From contig NZ_CP094669.1 in NCBI RefSeq assembly GCF_022827545.1, forward strand, positions 2,322,001-2,386,000: a DNA stretch of 64,000 nt. Reading direction: 5' to 3'. The stretch is from Hymenobacter tibetensis. GTDB taxonomy: Bacteria > Bacteroidota > Bacteroidia > Cytophagales > Hymenobacteraceae. Positions 44,295 to 53,094 of this stretch are shown here, piece after piece (position 1 is the stretch's first letter; the number at the start of each line of letters is the position of its first letter). A program made the position numbers and the translations under genes. The notes beneath the pieces are model-generated. The model worked only from the letters and a program-made list of their open reading frames with translations, was not told where the DNA came from and made no database searches.

Positions 44295-46799
44295 TTAGCC
44301 ACCAAATCCGCCCCCACCGCCTTGCTGCTGGTTCTCGATCTTCTTTGGGGGCTTGTTGGAGCCGAGGTACCACGAGAAGCCGAGGTAGCCTACCCGCGAC
44401 TCCCACTTGTTGTAGTAGGTGGCGCTGAAGTTCTCGGTAGCAGATTCGGTGCGGTTGCGCTGCGTGTTGAAAATGTCTGATACCCGCAGTGTAAGCGCCG
44501 CCCGGTCGTTGAACAGGCGTTGGCGTAGGGCCACATCAACCGAGCCGACGGGCGCAATACGACCCTGGGCCGTGACAGCCGCCGCGCGGTAGTTGCCGGT
44601 CAGTTGCAAATCCAGCTTAGGCGTGGGCGTGAAGGAGTTCATCACGCGGGCCGTGCCCGATACCACCCGGCGGTTGGCTTCGTTGCCCGTTGCGGCCGTT
44701 ACCGTGTTCTGGAACAGCGAGCCGCTGGCCGTCAGGCGCCACCACTTGGCTAGGGGCTGGTTGAGCGAAACTTCGGCTCCATAGCTAGTAGCCTGCCCGA
44801 AGTTGGCACTGTACTGCCCTGTTACAACCGCTCCGGCACCGTACAAACGGGTGGCGGTGGTATCAACCTGAATCAGCCGCTGGATGGCGTTGTTGGTCTG
44901 GCGATAAAACAGCGTTGAGGTCAACGACGCCTGGCCTAGCGTTACTTGGTGGCCCAACTCAAACGCGTTGATGTACTCGGGCCGTAGCGTCGGGTTGCCG
45001 ATCCGGTAGGAGCGCTGATCCTGGTAGAGTGGGAAAGCCAACAGCTGCATAAAATTGGGGCGGTTGAGCCGGCGGGAGTAGCTAGCCTGCACGCGCTGGT
45101 CGGCGCCAGGAAGAGTGCGTGCCACGGTAGCAGAAGGGAAGAGGTTCAGGTATTCAAGCTTGAATGGGCCCGAGCCACCCTCCACCTCGCCGCTTGTATT
45201 CGTATACTCGGCCCGCAAGCCGCCCTGCATGCGCCATTTGCCTATTTCCTGCTGGTACGTGGCATAGCCCGCTTGTAGATATTCCTTGAAATCATAGGCG
45301 AAGGACCGGTCTGGCTGCCGCTCGAAACCGGGGCCGTCGGCCTGCTGGCGCAGGAAGTCGTCGGTGCCGCCGTTGGTTTGCCACTGGCCTTTCAAGCCGG
45401 TTTCAAAGCGGGCTTTTTCGCCCAAGGGGTGCACGTAGTCCACTTGGCCGGATACAGCGTGCAGATCCACTAGCAGGCCTTGGCGCCACTCCAGCAAATC
45501 GGCGCTGCCTTCGGTGTTGCGCTGGCCAATTTGTACGTCGGCATCGAGGTAGGTGTAGTTGGTGCTGGCGGTCAGCTCCCGGCCCTTGTGCTGGTCCCAG
45601 GTGCGGCGGTAGTCCACGGAGCCTTCCAGGTTGTCTACGTTCTCCGTAACCCTGAACAAGCTGCCAATGCGCGCATCCGTTGCACCCGTCAGCGTAGCCA
45701 ACTGGGTTCCGCTATTAGCGGAGCGGTTGAAGTTTGGCTCGAAGGTGACGGTCAAGCTTTGGTTGGCTGGCAAGGTATAGTCGAAGCCAAGGCGGCCACT
45801 GTAGTTTTTACTGTGGCGGGCGTTGTTGCCTACTTGGTACGTACGCAAACTCTCGCCTTCAAGCAGGGTGTACTGGTCGCTCCACGAGCTGCTGCGGTAC
45901 TGGTCGTTGCGAATGTCCACGGACCCAAACATGTTGAGCTTGCCAATGCGGCGGTTCAAGCTGAGGCTAGGGTTATACTTTTCGCGGGTGCCAAGCGTGA
46001 GGGCCGCCTGGCCGTTCCAGCCGTCTTTCTTCTGCTTTTTTAAGATGATGTTGAGCACTCCACCCGCGCCGGCTGCGTCGTAGCGGGCCGAAGGGTTGGT
46101 AACTACTTCCACCCGCTCAATGGAGCTGGCTGGAATCTGCTCTAGCCGGTTGCCGCCCGCGCCACTGTTCGCTGCGTTGCTGGGCTTGCCATCAATCAGA
46201 ATAGTGATGTTGGAACTGCCGCGCATGCTCACGGTACCATCGGCGGCTACCGTTACAGAGGGCACGTTTTGTAGAACGTTTACGGCGGTACCGCCTACGC
46301 TGCTTAAATCCTTTTCAACATTGATAACCTTCTTATCGAGGCTTTCCTGCACGGCCGCCCGCTCTCCTTGCACCGTTACGCCAGCCAGCTGCGTGGCAGT
46401 GGGCTGCAGCTTCAGAGCGCCAAGCCGAGCGCTGGGAGCGGCGGCAGTTAGCGTAACCAATTGCCGGAGGGGCTTGTACCCAAGCACAGTAGCCCGCAGC
46501 ACATACTGACCAGCGCCTACTTTCGGCAACTCAAACGCGCCGTTCTCGGCGGTTTGTGCGCCAGCTACAAAGCTGCTGTCGCCCTGGGCTTTCAACAAAA
46601 CGATGCTAGCAAACGAAAGAGGCTGCCCGGTCGCGGAATCGAGCAAAGCACCTGAAATGCCGCCCGTTGCGGTAGTTGCTGCAGTCTTTTGAGGTGCGGG
46701 CGCTTGAGCCAACACTTCAGCAGGGGAAACAGCAAATACAGAAGACACAGTGAGGAGGCCTAGGCACCGCAGTGCATGGTTAGTTGGAAAGGAAGTCAT
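44295..46799 (-). CDS. TonB-dependent receptor, OMP_b-brl_3 type
   Basis: An 834-residue outer-membrane protein from ATG 46799. Signal peptide to about residue 32, a CarboxypepD_reg-like domain (about 46-130: GGISGALLDSATGQPLSFAS), a plug domain (GTAVNVLQNVPSVTVAADGT, ILIDGKPSN, SSIERVEVVTNPSARYDAAG) and a beta-barrel of the OMP_b-brl_3 group, ending with a Gly-rich tail. No dedicated SusD partner is adjacent, so it is not a standard SusCD pair. The substrate is unknown. A TTG-N20-TACCTTTG promoter lies about 290 bp upstream. Confidence 0.9.
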   Translation of the reverse strand: MTSFPTNHALRCLGLLTVSSVFAVSPAEVLAQAPAPQKTAATTATGGISGALLDSATGQPLSFASIVLLKAQGDSSFVAGAQTAENGAFELPKVGAGQYVLRATVLGYKPLRQLVTLTAAAPSARLGALKLQPTATQLAGVTVQGERAAVQESLDKKVINVEKDLSSVGGTAVNVLQNVPSVTVAADGTVSMRGSSNITILIDGKPSNAANSGAGGNRLEQIPASSIERVEVVTNPSARYDAAGAGGVLNIILKKQKKDGWNGQAALTLGTREKYNPSLSLNRRIGKLNMFGSVDIRNDQYRSSSWSDQYTLLEGESLRTYQVGNNARHSKNYSGRLGFDYTLPANQSLTVTFEPNFNRSANSGTQLATLTGATDARIGSLFRVTENVDNLEGSVDYRRTWDQHKGRELTASTNYTYLDADVQIGQRNTEGSADLLEWRQGLLVDLHAVSGQVDYVHPLGEKARFETGLKGQWQTNGGTDDFLRQQADGPGFERQPDRSFAYDFKEYLQAGYATYQQEIGKWRMQGGLRAEYTNTSGEVEGGSGPFKLEYLNLFPSATVARTLPGADQRVQASYSRRLNRPNFMQLLAFPLYQDQRSYRIGNPTLRPEYINAFELGHQVTLGQASLTSTLFYRQTNNAIQRLIQVDTTATRLYGAGAVVTGQYSANFGQATSYGAEVSLNQPLAKWWRLTASGSLFQNTVTAATGNEANRRVVSGTARVMNSFTPTPKLDLQLTGNYRAAAVTAQGRIAPVGSVDVALRQRLFNDRAALTLRVSDIFNTQRNRTESATENFSATYYNKWESRVGYLGFSWYLGSNKPPKKIENQQQGGGGGFGG

Positions 46800-48063
46800 C
46801 GGAAATGGTGAGTAAGTGGACGAATCGGGCAAAGAGGGTCCGTTCCAGGCGGCCGCGGTTCCGCTGGTTGGCTTTTTGCCAGAAATTCAGGCACAATAAG
46901 AAGAGATGCCCCGGTGCTGCACCAAGGCACAAATCGACCGAAACACGTGGTTCGCGGAAACAAGCGCATGCTTCTTTCAAGCGAGCGAGCACCTTGCCCG
47001 GTTGGCGAGGTGGTGTCCGGTGTCTGCCGCGGTGGTGCCCCGTTCAGGACCAGTGGTGCGGCAGAGAGATTATCTAATTAATGATCCAAAGGTAACAGAA
47101 GGTACTATGTAACGCAAGGTACCTTCGATAAATAATTTTGTTCTCTGCATATAGTGCCTCAACCAATCAGCTATTACTTGTCAGAAAGACTATTTAAAAC
47201 GCTGTGAAAGCAGTTTTTAGCCGGAAAGAGAAATTGAATGCAACTAGCCAGTTCTAGAAAAAAGACGGGCGTATACCGGCAGAGGTGTAATTGTTTGCTG
47301 GTAATCAATTGGCTAACCGTCTAGTTGTAGGCAGTAGATGAAGGCTGACAGGAAAGCGTTGCCTAACGCAGCTGCATATTACTGGAGTATTTGTCTCGGC
47401 ACCTTGCCAGTAACACCTTAGTGGGGTTGGGACTCCAGAGTCAACCAACGTCTCAAACAGACGACAAAGGCAGCGGCGCATTATAAAGTACCGCACCTAC
47501 AAACCGCCCTTCCAGCTGCCATTAACTATAGTGACAGGGAAGAGTGGGCTTAATACAGTATACTCTACTTGGCTAGATGGAAACGTCAGCCGAGTGGTAT
47601 AGAAAGGACCACTAGTTGCAAACGCGCCACTTAATTAGATGGATTACATCTATTGCCTGAGTGCCTTACTGACACCAGAATGGAGCTAATAGCAATGCTT
47701 CCCTCCACTCTGGTAAGGAATGTTTTACTAGTCAGGGCTTATAAACTTAAAAAAGTTAGCCAACAGCATAATTTTTTTTAGGCCGCCAAAATAGACTGCC
47801 TTTATTCGATGAGGCTGCAAAGGCTCTAAAACATAGGTAAAGTTATAATTTTTTATAAGCAGAATTATTGAAAATGATTTGGATTGGCCCGAATTATGCA
47901 GGTAGCTACAGAAATCAGGGCAAAAGGCGAAAAGGCTGTCCTGGCTTTGTGTTAGGGTATTACAACTAAAGTTTTACCTTTGAATTACCTACCGGAAATG
48001 AAGGCAACAGAGGGGCGAGAGTAGGAGTAGGTGTATGGGGGGCTTTAGAAAAAATCTAACTTT
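46800..48063. other. Long gene-poor stretch
   Basis: Nearly 1.3 kb without a supported gene. It holds a minus-strand promoter at 47087-47117 for the TonB receptor and a TACCTTTG box on the plus strand at 47975-47982 that has no -33 element at the usual distance (TTTG lies 25 bp upstream). The rest is AT-rich without clear structure. Small open frames have unconvincing composition. Confidence 0.45.
47087..47117 (-). promoter_or_regulatory. Bacteroidota-type promoter of the TonB receptor
   Basis: On the minus strand, TTG (47117-47115) and TACCTTTG (47094-47087) are 20 bp apart, the same spacing as the promoter at 16966. It implies a 5' leader of about 280 nt for the receptor gene. Confidence 0.6.
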
Positions 48064-48222
48064 ATGAATACTTCTTCGATAAGCTCTTCTCAGGGAACTG
48101 AAATCAACTGGAATGTATTTACCAGCGTCAATCAGCTTTTTGTCTTGGCTCATCCCACCGGCTTTTATCTTCTGAGCTCTACGCTCAACACGGTTTGGAC
48201 CCCTGTAGTGGGGCAGGCCTAA
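48064..48222 (+). CDS. Possible 52-residue protein
   Basis: From ATG 48064 a frame encodes MNTSSISSSQGTEINWNVFT and then a mixed hydrophobic stretch ending VVGQA before TAA at 48220-48222. A TACCTTTG box (47975-47982) lies about 80 bp upstream. Composition is plausible but short, and there is no known family. It precedes the GH43 gene on the same strand by 85 bp. Confidence 0.3.
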   Translation: MNTSSISSSQGTEINWNVFTSVNQLFVLAHPTGFYLLSSTLNTVWTPVVGQA

Positions 48223-48307
48223 CATCAACTTATCATAGCGTAAGGAATAGGCTGCAAACAGTGGTGGCTTTCCTTTTCACTGCCTTCTTCTTGTTCTTTT
48301 TCACTTT

Positions 48308-49924
48308 TTGCTCTCTTCTGTTGTGTCTTTCGAACTAGAAACACCAGCTCAGATTGTGACGCCGGATACAGCTGCCGCTACGGGTTGTGCTCCTGCATCC
48401 GCTACCAATACGGCCATCAGCACGGCTCCTCCCGTGTCGACAGCGCCTGTTACCTCCTACGCCAACGTGGTGTTGCCTGGTGACTTCCCCGATCCGACAA
48501 TTGCCAAAATAGGCGATACGTATTGGGCTAGTGCCACTTCGGCGGAGTGGGGCCCGGTTTTCCCGCTGTTCAAATCCACCAACCTGGTAGATTGGCAGTT
48601 AGTGAGCCACGTCTTCCCAACCAACGACTCGTTGCCGGAATGGACAGAAGCTAATTTCTGGGCGCCAGAGATTTTTCATGAAAATGGCAAAACGTACGTC
48701 TACTACACGGCCCGTAAGAAAGGCGGTCCGCTAGCCATTGGCGTAGCCAGCGCCGACAACCCCGCTGGTCCTTACACCGATCATGGCCCGCTGGTGGCAC
48801 AGCGCTACGGCTCCATCGACGGCTTCCCGATGCGCGACGAGCACGGGGACTTGTATCTGGTGTGGAAGGAAGACGGTAACGCATATAAGAAGCCGACCCC
48901 CATCTGGGCGCAGCGCATCAACGCCACGCATACCAAACTGGTAGGCAAGAAGGTGGAACTGTTCCGCAACGACGCTCCGTGGGAAGGCTGCTTGGTAGAA
49001 GGTTCGGCCATTGTGCGCCACAACAACTACTTCTACATGTTCTATGCTGGTAATGGCTGCTGCGGCAAGTGCTGCACGTATGCTACTGGTGTAGCCCGTG
49101 CCGAGAGTTTGCTAGGACCTTGGGAGAAGTGCCCCGAAAACCCGATTCTTAAGAAAAATACCACCTGGAAATGCCCAGGCCACGGCACCGTAGCCGAGTT
49201 CGAGGGCCGTTGGTTCCTGCTGCACCACGCGTATCATGCCCAGAGCCACGAATTTGTGGGCCGTCAGGGCATCCTGAGCGAGTTCACCTGGAACGAGGAA
49301 GGCTGGCCTGAGTTCGAAAACAAAAGCCCACAAGCGGCTCCCCTGCATGACGTGAGCATCCTGAACGTATCGGATACCTTCATGGGGAATTGCTTGGCTG
49401 GCACGTGGCAGTGGCCCATCGGGCGGGAGCCGGAGGTAGGAGTGAGCGACGGACAGTTGCTGCTCACTGCTAGCCCCACTGGCATGGGCTCGATGATAGC
49501 GCAGCGCACATTCACGGCCACCTACAAAGTAACTACCGCCGTGGAGTTGGGCTCATTGGAGCCGGCTACTTTTGCAGGCTTATCAGCCATTGGTGACCCC
49601 AATAATGCGTTGGCATTGGTAGCCGGTGATGGTACCCTGCAGGTGTGGTCGGTGAAAGGGGGCACGCACGAGTGCATCACTAAGATAGACCTGCCAACGG
49701 GCAAAACCTTGAATCTGCGCTTGGAAGCGTGGGGCGGGCAGCGTTTCCGCTTCACGTACAACGTGGATGGCAGCAGTTGGCAGCCAGTAGTACTCGACAG
49801 CTTCGCGCTCAACGGTACGTACTTGCCACCGTGGGACCGAGGCATCCGGGTAGGCTTGTTGGCGCAAGGACCAGCCACTTCCATGGTAGCCTTCAATCAT
49901 TTCGCCATTCGTAATCAACGCTAG
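48308..49924 (+). CDS. GH43-family glycoside hydrolase
   Basis: Up to 538 residues. The GH43 five-bladed propeller holds GDFPDPTIAKIGDTYWASAT with the catalytic base Asp, DGFPMRDEHGDLYLVWKED with the pKa-modulating Asp, and LVEGSAIVRHNN with the acid Glu. The C-terminal 180 residues form a beta-sandwich like those of GH43 xylosidases/arabinosidases (TFMGNCLAGTWQWPIGREPE). It likely cleaves xylan- or arabinan-derived chains. No ATG is in frame: TTG 48308 or GTG 48323 must be used. The upstream in-frame sequence has hydrophobic codons before any start (CLLLVLFHFLLSSVV), so a signal peptide may have lost its start codon. Confidence 0.85.
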   Translation: MLSSVVSFELETPAQIVTPDTAAATGCAPASATNTAISTAPPVSTAPVTSYANVVLPGDFPDPTIAKIGDTYWASATSAEWGPVFPLFKSTNLVDWQLVSHVFPTNDSLPEWTEANFWAPEIFHENGKTYVYYTARKKGGPLAIGVASADNPAGPYTDHGPLVAQRYGSIDGFPMRDEHGDLYLVWKEDGNAYKKPTPIWAQRINATHTKLVGKKVELFRNDAPWEGCLVEGSAIVRHNNYFYMFYAGNGCCGKCCTYATGVARAESLLGPWEKCPENPILKKNTTWKCPGHGTVAEFEGRWFLLHHAYHAQSHEFVGRQGILSEFTWNEEGWPEFENKSPQAAPLHDVSILNVSDTFMGNCLAGTWQWPIGREPEVGVSDGQLLLTASPTGMGSMIAQRTFTATYKVTTAVELGSLEPATFAGLSAIGDPNNALALVAGDGTLQVWSVKGGTHECITKIDLPTGKTLNLRLEAWGGQRFRFTYNVDGSSWQPVVLDSFALNGTYLPPWDRGIRVGLLAQGPATSMVAFNHFAIRNQR

Positions 49925-50028
49925 TAGCTGGTTCTTTTAAAGAGTAATTAGGTTAAGATTATAATATAAGTGGCTTACTGATAGGCAAGGGCTTATTGTT
50001 ATAAGGTAGTTTACATGTTATGCAGCAT

Positions 50029-50062
50029 AAAGAGCCCGACAACGCAAGTTGTCGGGCTCTTT
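50029..50062. terminator. 15-bp stem terminator after GH43
   Basis: AAAGAGCCCGACAAC pairs perfectly with GTTGTCGGGCTCTTT across GCAA, about 105 bp after the GH43 stop and upstream of the sigma54-type promoter. Confidence 0.8.
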
Positions 50063-50105
50063 GCTTGCCGGAAGTGAACAGAAGGCTTTTCAAAGCCGAA
50101 CACGT

Positions 50106-50121
50106 TGTCCATTTATGGACA
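50106..50121. promoter_or_regulatory. Upstream activator palindrome, adaptor operon
   Basis: TGTCCATTTATGGACA, an inverted repeat TGTCC-N6-GGACA inside the longer shared context CGAACAC ... TGTCC ... GGACAGG. The same palindrome precedes the ABC operon at 57016. It lies 81 bp (start to start) upstream of the sigma54-like -24 element. The presumed binding protein is the NtrC-type regulator encoded at 61154. Confidence 0.75.
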
Positions 50122-50186
50122 GGTTAATGGCAGGGTAGTTTGTTGTATTCAGTTCTAAGTAATTGATTGTTTGTGATTTATGAATA

Positions 50187-50201
50187 TGGCACGGCCATTG
50201 G
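50187..50201 (+). promoter_or_regulatory. Sigma54-type promoter, adaptor operon
   Basis: TGGCACG-GCCA-TTGG matches the -24/-12 consensus TGGCACG-N4-TTGC except that the last base is G. It is 38 bp before the adaptor gene start. An identical arrangement is found at 57097. Confidence 0.75.
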
Positions 50202-50238
50202 CTTACAGTAAGGGAATCCCATTCCTTCCTGTACGAAA

Positions 50239-51486
50239 ATGGACAGAGCTATTTCAACTTCCACCCAGAACCGTCGCCAGCGCCGTACGTGGCTGCTTGG
50301 CGCGGGGGCACTACTGCTGCTAGTCGCTTGCTTGTTTGCGTTTCGCAACGTGCTAAAGCCCACCCTGGAACGCAACGCCATTCTGACCGCCAAAGTGGAA
50401 ACCGGTGACGTAGAAGCCTCCCTCACGGCGGCGGGTGTGGTCATTCCGGCCCACGAGGCCGTGATTACCAGCCCCATCCAAAGCACCATCCGGCAGGTAA
50501 CGGTGGCGGTAGGCAGCAAGGTGCTGCCGGGCCAGACTATCTTGGAACTCGATAAAGAGCAAACCACGTCGGCGCTGGCCAAGCTGCAAGACGAGCAGCA
50601 GCAGAACCGCAACAAGAACAGCCAACTCCAGCTCAGTCTGGAAAAAGCCCTGAACGACCTTCGCTCCCAGGAGCAGGTGCAGCTAGTGCGGGTCCGCAGC
50701 TTGCAATCAGCTTTGCGCGACGAGCAGTACCTGCTGAAGATTGGGGGAGGCACCTCGGAGAGCGTGCGCCAAGCCGAGTTGAACCTGAAAATAGCGCAGC
50801 TAGAACTGAAGCGGCTGGGTGAGCAAATCCGCAACCAGCGCGCCGCCAACGTGGCCGATGTGCGGGAGCTGGGCTTCACCATGCAGATTCAAGACCGCAG
50901 CATTGCCGAGCTGGCGGGTAAACTGGCCCAGGCCAACATCAGCAGCCAGCAACCCGGCGTGCTGACCTGGGTGAACGAAGACTTGGGTACCACGGTGCAG
51001 GCCGGCGACCCGCTAGCCCGCGTAGCCGACCTGAGCCGCTTCCGGGTGCGGGCCACCATTTCCGACGCCTACGCCGACGCCCTGCACCTCGGTGACCCGG
51101 TGGTAATCCGCATCAACGACACCGATTTGCGCGGTGCCGTGAGTACCGTGAGCCCCGCTATAGAAAAAGGCGTGGTGACCTTCTACGCCACCCTGGCACA
51201 AGACCACCACCCGGCACTCCGCTCCAACCTTCGGGCCGATGTCTTTGTGGTGACCAAGGCCCATCACAACGTGGTTCGGGTGAAAAACGGACCGTTCTAC
51301 CAAGGCGGCAAAGAACAGCCAGTGTTCGTGGTGCGCGATGGTAAGGCCACGCGGCGCGTGGTGCAGTTCGGCGACAGTAACCTGAATTTCGTGGAAATCA
51401 TTGGGGGCCTGCGCCCCGGCGAGGAAGTGGTGGTGTCGGACATGAAGGAGCACCTCGAAACGCCCGAACTCACCCTCACTGAATAA
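50239..51486 (+). CDS. Periplasmic adaptor (HlyD/MacA/RND membrane-fusion family)
   Basis: A 415-residue protein with one N-terminal membrane anchor (about 19-35), the split lipoyl domain (AHEAVITSPIQSTIRQVTVA), a long coiled-coil hairpin (about 110-215), a second lipoyl half (PGVLTWVNEDLGTTVQAGDP) and beta-barrel and membrane-proximal parts (RVRATISDAYADALHLGDPV). It would connect an inner-membrane transporter to an outer-membrane channel. First gene of an operon with the serine hydrolase and TolC-like gene; the matching ABC genes are in the second operon with the same control sites. Confidence 0.9.
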   Translation: MDRAISTSTQNRRQRRTWLLGAGALLLLVACLFAFRNVLKPTLERNAILTAKVETGDVEASLTAAGVVIPAHEAVITSPIQSTIRQVTVAVGSKVLPGQTILELDKEQTTSALAKLQDEQQQNRNKNSQLQLSLEKALNDLRSQEQVQLVRVRSLQSALRDEQYLLKIGGGTSESVRQAELNLKIAQLELKRLGEQIRNQRAANVADVRELGFTMQIQDRSIAELAGKLAQANISSQQPGVLTWVNEDLGTTVQAGDPLARVADLSRFRVRATISDAYADALHLGDPVVIRINDTDLRGAVSTVSPAIEKGVVTFYATLAQDHHPALRSNLRADVFVVTKAHHNVVRVKNGPFYQGGKEQPVFVVRDGKATRRVVQFGDSNLNFVEIIGGLRPGEEVVVSDMKEHLETPELTLTE

Positions 51487-51538
51487 GTTTTCCAGCGCCC
51501 TACTCTCTAGCTATTTCCAACGCTTTTCTCTGCCTTCC

Positions 51539-53044
51539 ATGCTGTATTTCCGCTCTTTAACCGCCACGCTGCTACTGTCCGCTGCAGTGTTATCCTTCGC
51601 GCCGGCCCAAGCTCAAACGCCCGGTTTCACCTCTTACCAGCAGTTCAGCGACTCCTTGGCTGCGCAGTTCAACCGCGGTGACTTCAAGGCAACGGAGGCA
51701 TACGGCAGTGCGGCACTGCGCCGGTTGGAGCCAGCCGGGAGCATGGCGACGTACCTCGCAGGCTTGAAAAACAAAACGGGCCGTGTGCTAGCCTCCGTAG
51801 CGCTGAAAGAGCAAGGCAAGCACCACGAGTTTGAGTGGCGCGGCGAAAAGCAAAACCTGCGTGTGCGCCTGATTTCGCCAGCCCCCGGCATCATTGATGA
51901 CTACACGATTTCGGATTTCATTGCGCAGCCTACAGCCCGCACCGCTCCCGTCCTGACCGACAACCAGCTGAAAAGCTCCCTGGATGCGGCCGTGCATCGC
52001 GCAGCTAGCCTCTACATGCAGCACCCCGATGCTGCGGGCTTGTCCATCGGCATCTACCAGCAAGGCAAATTAGCCTTCTACAACTACGGGGAAGTGGAAA
52101 AGGGCTCCGGCCGGCTGCCTACTTCTGCCACGTACTACGATATGGGTTCGGTGGCAAAAACCTTCGTGGGGACGCTGCTGGCCCAGGCCGTATTAGATAA
52201 AAAGCTGAAGCTGACCGATGACATCCGGCAGTATTTGCCGGGGCAGTACCCCAACCTGGCGTTTGAGGGCCAGCCCATTCGGGTACTGGATCTGGCCAAC
52301 CACACTTCTGGGATGCCTACCACCGCGCGGGTATACAGCTCCGCCATGATCGAGCGCCGGAACCGCATGAACCTGGTGGAAAGAACAGCCTACTACAACC
52401 AATACTCTGCCGACAGCCTGCTGCGCGACATGCACAACTTCCAGCTCACCACGAAGCCGGGCACCACCTACCGCTACAATGGGGTGGCCATGTTGGTGCT
52501 GCAATTGCTGCTGGAACGTGCGTACCAGCAGCCCTACGAGCAGCTCGTGACGCGCTACGTGCAAAGCCGCTTCGGCATGTCGGACACGAAGCGGGTGCTC
52601 TCTGTTGCCGAGCACCAGCGCTACGCCACTGGGTACGATGGGCGCCAGCAGCCGCAGCAGCACCCCAACTACACGGGGTATTGGGGCGGACCGAACCTAA
52701 GCTCCACTGCCGCCGACTTGCTGAAATACGCCGCCGCCAACCTCACGGAGCGCGAGCCTGCTATGCGCCTAGCGCACCAGCGCACCTCCACCGCCGATGC
52801 CGAACCGGGTATGGGGCTGGGGTGGATGCTCGACAAGGACAGCAACGGAAGCCGCCGCATCTACCACGATGGCAAGTCGATTGGTTTCAACACCCGCTTC
52901 GTGCTGTATCCTGAGCAGGGCGTGGGCATTGTGCTGCTAGTAAACGAGAACATCAGCCAGAGCCGCCTCACCGAGATGGAGCAAATGCTGAAGCAGGAAC
53001 TGCCCCCGCTGGCCAAGCAGAAGTTGGCCGGTCTGGCACACTAG
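51539..53044 (+). CDS. Serine hydrolase (beta-lactamase/PBP fold)
   Basis: A 501-residue exported protein with signal peptide to about residue 25. An N-terminal domain (about 30-130) resembles DUF3887-like parts. The beta-lactamase-type domain has the catalytic SVAK (Ser204, Lys207) and YHDGKSIG, an HxG-type third motif. In the usual YxN motif position the sequence is YNG (residues 313-315), a departure from the normal YSN/YAN. A class C-like esterase or peptidase on the cell surface is likely. It lies 52 bp after the adaptor and 50 bp before the TolC-like gene, in one operon. Confidence 0.83.
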   Translation: MLYFRSLTATLLLSAAVLSFAPAQAQTPGFTSYQQFSDSLAAQFNRGDFKATEAYGSAALRRLEPAGSMATYLAGLKNKTGRVLASVALKEQGKHHEFEWRGEKQNLRVRLISPAPGIIDDYTISDFIAQPTARTAPVLTDNQLKSSLDAAVHRAASLYMQHPDAAGLSIGIYQQGKLAFYNYGEVEKGSGRLPTSATYYDMGSVAKTFVGTLLAQAVLDKKLKLTDDIRQYLPGQYPNLAFEGQPIRVLDLANHTSGMPTTARVYSSAMIERRNRMNLVERTAYYNQYSADSLLRDMHNFQLTTKPGTTYRYNGVAMLVLQLLLERAYQQPYEQLVTRYVQSRFGMSDTKRVLSVAEHQRYATGYDGRQQPQQHPNYTGYWGGPNLSSTAADLLKYAAANLTEREPAMRLAHQRTSTADAEPGMGLGWMLDKDSNGSRRIYHDGKSIGFNTRFVLYPEQGVGIVLLVNENISQSRLTEMEQMLKQELPPLAKQKLAGLAH

Positions 53045-53094
53045 CTTTTGCTGACTTGCTCCTACACCATAGTGAACTTCTATTTCTGCGCGTT

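Noticed and set aside
46784..47077. 97-codon plus-strand frame upstream of the TonB receptor
   Set aside because: Highly basic, no motif, overlaps the receptor's start and leader.
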